A stretch of 64,000 bases of DNA from Cyanobacteria bacterium TGS_CYA1 (GTDB taxonomy: Bacteria > Cyanobacteriota > Vampirovibrionia > Obscuribacterales > Obscuribacteraceae), in contig JAHCIQ010000003.1 of assembly GCA_026129135.1 (NCBI GenBank), forward strand, positions 124,001 to 188,000, written 5' to 3'. This document shows positions 60,608-64,000 of the stretch, piece after piece; position 1 is the stretch's first letter; every line of letters starts with the position of its first letter. The notes under the pieces are model-generated. The model saw only the letters and a program-made list of their open reading frames with translations. It searched no databases and had not been told where the DNA came from. The translations under genes were made by a program, and so were the position numbers.

Positions 60608-62269
60608 TTATTTTTTGACATGTGCTGCGATGGGGAAGCGAAAACTCAGGTACTCGAATTTCGGATGCTTATCTATGTTTTCATTCCAATCAGCAAAAAG
60701 TGGATTTCCATAAACGTCAATCAATCTTTGTTTCAAAAGATGTTTTTCTAAAAGTGGATTCATTGCTTCTTCGTCGTACATCACTACTTTGGGCGGATCG
60801 GTAAGCATTATTGAGGGCAATTCTTCCCAGATGCTATTTTCGTAATAAATGAATTTCTGAATAGCTTTAGTCTGATCTGTCACAGCATAAATTTCATAAA
60901 TACGAGATGGTGTGTAGTCTAACATTTTCCAGGTTGGTTGAAGCCCGAGTTGCAACATGAGCGGATATGCAGGTCTTGTCCTGTCATTGAGGATCAAAAC
61001 TTTGTCACCAGCTTTGGTGTATTTCTCGAAAAATTCAGAAAAGTTGGACAGGTCGCATTTTGGTGCTGAACCCCAGTAATTTTGTTCGCCCAGATCAAGT
61101 TTTTCGCACTTGCTCACTGGTATATATTGAACATACACAAAGACCGCACAAGCAAGCGAAACAACCGGCACCACCACTTTGACGTTGACCAGTTTGCTCG
61201 AGTCTGGCAATAGTGTAAACGCTATAGCACAAAGCAGAGCAATGGCAAAGCCAACTCCCCACATCATAGGCAGAGCCTGGAAAGTAAACATTTGACCTTG
61301 AATAATATAAAGTCCAAAACCGAGCACCGAAAAAATGAGTGATGGAATCAAAACCTTGCTCTTTCGTCCTTGCGCCATTGCAAGAACCGATACCAGGGCG
61401 AAAAGATAAATCAAATCGCGTCGGTCGGGTGTTTTTTCTATGAATGATAGACGATTGTCCCATTGCCAATAGTCTATAAATGTCAGCGGTAGAATCCAGC
61501 CTAGATAGCCTCCTGCAATCGATTCAGGAAGAATAATCATGTGCCCGATATACAAGAACATGATGGCAGAGCAACAAGTGAATTCAGAACCAGTAAAAGA
61601 ATCCGCTTTTCTCTTTTCCAGCCAGAAACAAATCTCTAATATGACAAAGAAAATCGAATACAAAAAACTAAGCGAAAAGCCGATGGCAGCAAAAACTCCG
61701 ACGAACATAGAGACGTTGTTATCCGGTTTTTGACCATTCCAGCGCATGGTGCGGGTCAACCAATATGGAATGGTAAACAGAAGAAATAAGTGGTCGATTT
61801 GACCGAATTCGCTTATAAAAACAAACTGTAAAAGACAGTTGGCTAAAAGAACAATCGAATAAAAATATTTTTCTCTGGACTGGCTTTTGAACAGTACGCT
61901 AAGGCATAAGTATTGACTCAAACAGGACAATAACCAGACAAATAGATTGAACACGAAAATAGGATGTATGTGAGTGAGCTTTGATACATAGGCTGGTATG
62001 ACGTCCAAATAAAGCATCATTGGTGATACCATGTCCACCACGTCTTTGTAGGGAGTTTTGCCTTGAAGTACGAGTACTGCAAAGTGAAGGTGTTCAGCCG
62101 CTTCAGCCGGTATCATCAATACATGCATGCAAAAAACGCAAAGCAAAGCCAGTTGCATGATAATGATTGCAGCTGCAAGCGCTTTCATTTGAGCTGAACT
62201 CAAGTCCTTGCGACTGCGAAAATGCGTCAGTCGTTGTGTACTTTCCTTTGTGAGAGTACTTAGGTTCAC
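60608..62269 (-). CDS. GT39-like integral membrane glycosyltransferase (copy 1)
   Basis: 553 residues from a GTG start overlapping the previous stop by 4 bp (GTGA). About 10-11 TM helices. N-terminal first-loop pattern EAAEHLHFAVLVLQGKTPYKDVVDM, close to the D-x-x-x-H..A..i..G.iPY.D motif of the PMT/ArnT/RgtA (GT39/GT83) family, which transfers sugar from a polyprenyl phosphate to lipid A, protein or polysaccharide. A periplasmic soluble C-terminal domain (about 400-540) is present. The catalytic Asp of the loop is not certain here (EAAEH replaces DPGLH). Confidence 0.78.
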   Translation of the reverse strand: MNLSTLTKESTQRLTHFRSRKDLSSAQMKALAAAIIIMQLALLCVFCMHVLMIPAEAAEHLHFAVLVLQGKTPYKDVVDMVSPMMLYLDVIPAYVSKLTHIHPIFVFNLFVWLLSCLSQYLCLSVLFKSQSREKYFYSIVLLANCLLQFVFISEFGQIDHLFLLFTIPYWLTRTMRWNGQKPDNNVSMFVGVFAAIGFSLSFLYSIFFVILEICFWLEKRKADSFTGSEFTCCSAIMFLYIGHMIILPESIAGGYLGWILPLTFIDYWQWDNRLSFIEKTPDRRDLIYLFALVSVLAMAQGRKSKVLIPSLIFSVLGFGLYIIQGQMFTFQALPMMWGVGFAIALLCAIAFTLLPDSSKLVNVKVVVPVVSLACAVFVYVQYIPVSKCEKLDLGEQNYWGSAPKCDLSNFSEFFEKYTKAGDKVLILNDRTRPAYPLMLQLGLQPTWKMLDYTPSRIYEIYAVTDQTKAIQKFIYYENSIWEELPSIMLTDPPKVVMYDEEAMNPLLEKHLLKQRLIDVYGNPLFADWNENIDKHPKFEYLSFRFPIAAHVKK

Positions 62270-63888
62270 GCCTGGGGTCCTCTGTATTTCAACCTGTAGA
62301 CTTCGAAATTATCGTGCTCTTCGATTTTGTCGTAGTTTTTTTGGAGCTTGGCTTGAAAGTCATATGGTTTCAAATAGTCGAGAACTGGACCTATTTGCAC
62401 GAATACGAGTTTGGGTTTGTTTGCTTCAATGTCTTGCAAATACTCTTTGATTATTCGCTCATTTTGCTCGTAAAGAGCAATATTCTTGGGCGTTTTTGCA
62501 TGCATGTCTTTTATATACTGTAAAACAGAAAGTATCACACAGTGCAAATGTCTTGACCCTGGTGCAGCGTTTACTTGGGTCAGAAAAGGATATTCCGGCG
62601 TCACACCATTAGAAATAAAAACAACTTTGTCGTCCTTCTTCCACTCCCGCTCGAATACGTCGAAGAAAGGAAAGCTGATATCGCTTCTAGGTGAAGTTGT
62701 GTTATAACCAATGAAATTTAAATCGACTTTGTCATCTTTCCTAACTGCTTCTGTATCTTGAATTGCATCGAAAGCAAGATAACCACCAATTAAAATCGGT
62801 ACTGTCCAGAGCAAAATATTTTTTGGAATTGAGCAGGATGCGCTTAATTTGTTGCCTATAAAGACAAGTAAATATGAAGTTAGTACAAATGCCAGAATCA
62901 ATGATCCCGCAAGCACTGGTTGGTCGTGATAAGCCCAACCTTTGAATTGCATGAGATAAACGATATTGCTCGATACAGCGAAAATCACAAGCGGCTCTAT
63001 AAGACTCGATGTTCGTCGCAACGACAGAGCAAAAGCCGACGCTATAACCATCAACCAGAAAACGTTACGTTTGTCGGGCGAACTAAAACTATTGCCAAGC
63101 GACACATCCCAGTAATTGTATCCAAGCATGAATGCAGGCACCACGAAACCAAAATAGTTTTCGCGCATTGCCTGAGGCATTAAAAAGAAATGCAAGACAT
63201 AAGCAAGGGCAGCACCTACTGCGCTCAGAGCATCTGGCGAAACAAAAGGTTTGTACGATTTCAAATCAAATGCATTTTTGTTCAGCAGAAAATACAATTC
63301 TACGCAAAGAGCAGGAATGAGAAAATATGGTTTGAGGCAAATGCCCATTCCGCCAATAATGCCAATTAAAATTGAAATCCATTTTTTCTTTGGTGCGTGC
63401 CCATTCCAGCACAGCCAACGCAGGACGAAGAATGGCAAATAGTATAAAACGAATATAGTTTCTCTTTGACCAAAATCGTGGCGAAGCAAGAAATTGAAAT
63501 AAATTAGCCCTACTATAAAAGCTATGTAAGTAGCTGTATCAGTAGCTTTCTTATTCTCGGCACAATGAAAAAAGAGGTAATAACACGCTGATGCCGAATA
63601 CAGTATCACGCATGCAAGAAACAAAGTAAAAGCTTGAGGCGCGGGAATATGAAATGCGCTCGACCAGAATGCTGGAATCATGTCGATATACCAGACGAGC
63701 GGCGGATTTACATCCATCATATCTACGTAGGGAATTTTGCCCTGCAAAATGAGCTGGGCTGCATTCAAGTGTAAACCCGGGTCCCAGCCCATGTAAAGCG
63801 GATGAATGCTGGCACTGTAGACAAGGCGAATTAAAAATAGAAAAATCAATACAAGCGTGATTTGCTTTAGTATGTTTTTCTCTTTCAC
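62266..63888 (-). CDS. GT39-like integral membrane glycosyltransferase (copy 2)
   Basis: 540 residues from a GTG start. The first loop GWDPGLHLNAAQLILQGKIPYVDMM is a good match for the PMT/RgtA family motif with the acidic catalytic position retained (WDPG). About 10 TM helices follow, then a soluble C-terminal domain (about 390-535). A tandem paralogue of the preceding gene in map order. It probably modifies lipid A, a polysaccharide or a glycoprotein; donors cannot be read. It starts 6 bp after a partial gene at the right edge. Confidence 0.83.
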   Translation of the reverse strand: MKEKNILKQITLVLIFLFLIRLVYSASIHPLYMGWDPGLHLNAAQLILQGKIPYVDMMDVNPPLVWYIDMIPAFWSSAFHIPAPQAFTLFLACVILYSASACYYLFFHCAENKKATDTATYIAFIVGLIYFNFLLRHDFGQRETIFVLYYLPFFVLRWLCWNGHAPKKKWISILIGIIGGMGICLKPYFLIPALCVELYFLLNKNAFDLKSYKPFVSPDALSAVGAALAYVLHFFLMPQAMRENYFGFVVPAFMLGYNYWDVSLGNSFSSPDKRNVFWLMVIASAFALSLRRTSSLIEPLVIFAVSSNIVYLMQFKGWAYHDQPVLAGSLILAFVLTSYLLVFIGNKLSASCSIPKNILLWTVPILIGGYLAFDAIQDTEAVRKDDKVDLNFIGYNTTSPRSDISFPFFDVFEREWKKDDKVVFISNGVTPEYPFLTQVNAAPGSRHLHCVILSVLQYIKDMHAKTPKNIALYEQNERIIKEYLQDIEANKPKLVFVQIGPVLDYLKPYDFQAKLQKNYDKIEEHDNFEVYRLKYRGPQA

Positions 63889-63894
63889 TTCTAA

Positions 63895-64000
63895 CTACAT
63901 TCCGAAAATTCGGTAAAAATGGTCGTCTGTGCGCCAGTTATACAAATACCACTGTCTTTTTAATTGTGCAGAGGTCGAATCTACTCTGGACCAGAATTTC
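63895..64000 (-). CDS. C-terminal end of a further minus-strand gene (partial)
   Basis: The open minus-strand frame entering from the right edge encodes 34 residues, ending in the Trp/Tyr-rich stretch QWYLYNWRTDDHFYRIFGM with the stop TAG at 63897-63895. The gap to the next start is only 6 bp, so it belongs to the glycosyltransferase operon. Too short to identify. Confidence 0.55.
   Translation of the reverse strand, partial: KFWSRVDSTSAQLKRQWYLYNWRTDDHFYRIFGM

Noticed and set aside
1..64000. CRISPR arrays, transposases, phage genes and attachment sites
   Set aside because: No regularly spaced repeats, integrase or transposase motifs or flanking direct repeats were found.

Overview
The window looks like chromosomal DNA from a Gram-negative-type bacterium. 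It encodes an Omp85/BamA protein with three POTRA domains, a Skp-like chaperone, LpxD and LpxC, two TolC-type outer-membrane channels, and many exported proteins. Base composition is even and slightly AT-rich by eye. Packing is very tight: there is no gap above 300 bp, ATGA/TAATG/GTGA overlaps are common, and several converging genes share their last bases. No phage, insertion sequence, CRISPR array or photosynthesis gene is visible. The mix of cyanobacterial-style Omp85, lipid A genes, PPK2, and abundant TPR, WG, Sel1, LVIVD and caspase-like secreted proteins is what I would expect from a non-photosynthetic relative of Cyanobacteria (Melainabacteria/Vampirovibrionia, e.g. Obscuribacterales). 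That placement is inference and needs a phylogeny.

Layout. 1-3130: partial membrane protein, exported protein-tyrosine phosphatase, and a split Ada alkylation-repair pair (Ada/AraC/AlkA fusion plus Ogt). 3153-8131: MFS exporter, a head-to-head pair of exported TPR-metalloproteases whose start codons overlap, a FrnE/DsbA-like oxidoreductase and a secreted unknown. 8319-16290: a tripartite efflux locus (two tandem TolC paralogues, membrane fusion protein, MacB-type permease and separate ATPase). 16296-18013: bestrophin-like channel and polyphosphate kinase 2. 18032-24936 (minus): two copies of an ATPase - permease - membrane-tethered double-thioredoxin-fold cassette, with a small-molecule kinase between them. 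25033-29131 (minus): Ntn hydrolase, TPR-caspase and a coiled-coil secreted protein. 29208-37896: alpha/beta hydrolase, K+ channel/TrkA-N protein, LVIVD propeller, WG-repeat protein and truncated haemoglobin. 37926-43471: housekeeping block with valS, efp, accB, accC and tRNA-Met(CAT). 43619-48223: Ser/Thr kinase with Sel1 repeats, small unknowns, tmk and an exported thioredoxin. 48479-53129: outer-membrane biogenesis operon bamA-skp-lpxD-lpxC. 53109-57052: haem-binding protein, TPR-PDZ protein, PEBP protein and three unknowns. 57082-60593: an exported TldD/PmbA pair, one member without the metal motif. 60608-64000: two tandem GT39-like membrane glycosyltransferases and the end of a further gene.

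A recurring theme is neighbouring paralogues that have diverged: TolC x2, ABC/thioredoxin cassette x2, TPR-metalloprotease x2, TldD x2 and GT39 x2. The strongest candidate for an undescribed system is the duplicated ABC/double-thioredoxin-fold cassette with its kinase. The TPR-caspase/Ntn-hydrolase operon and the exported TldD pair come next. TTG starts supported by good Shine-Dalgarno sequences are frequent, so start calls from ATG alone would be wrong here.
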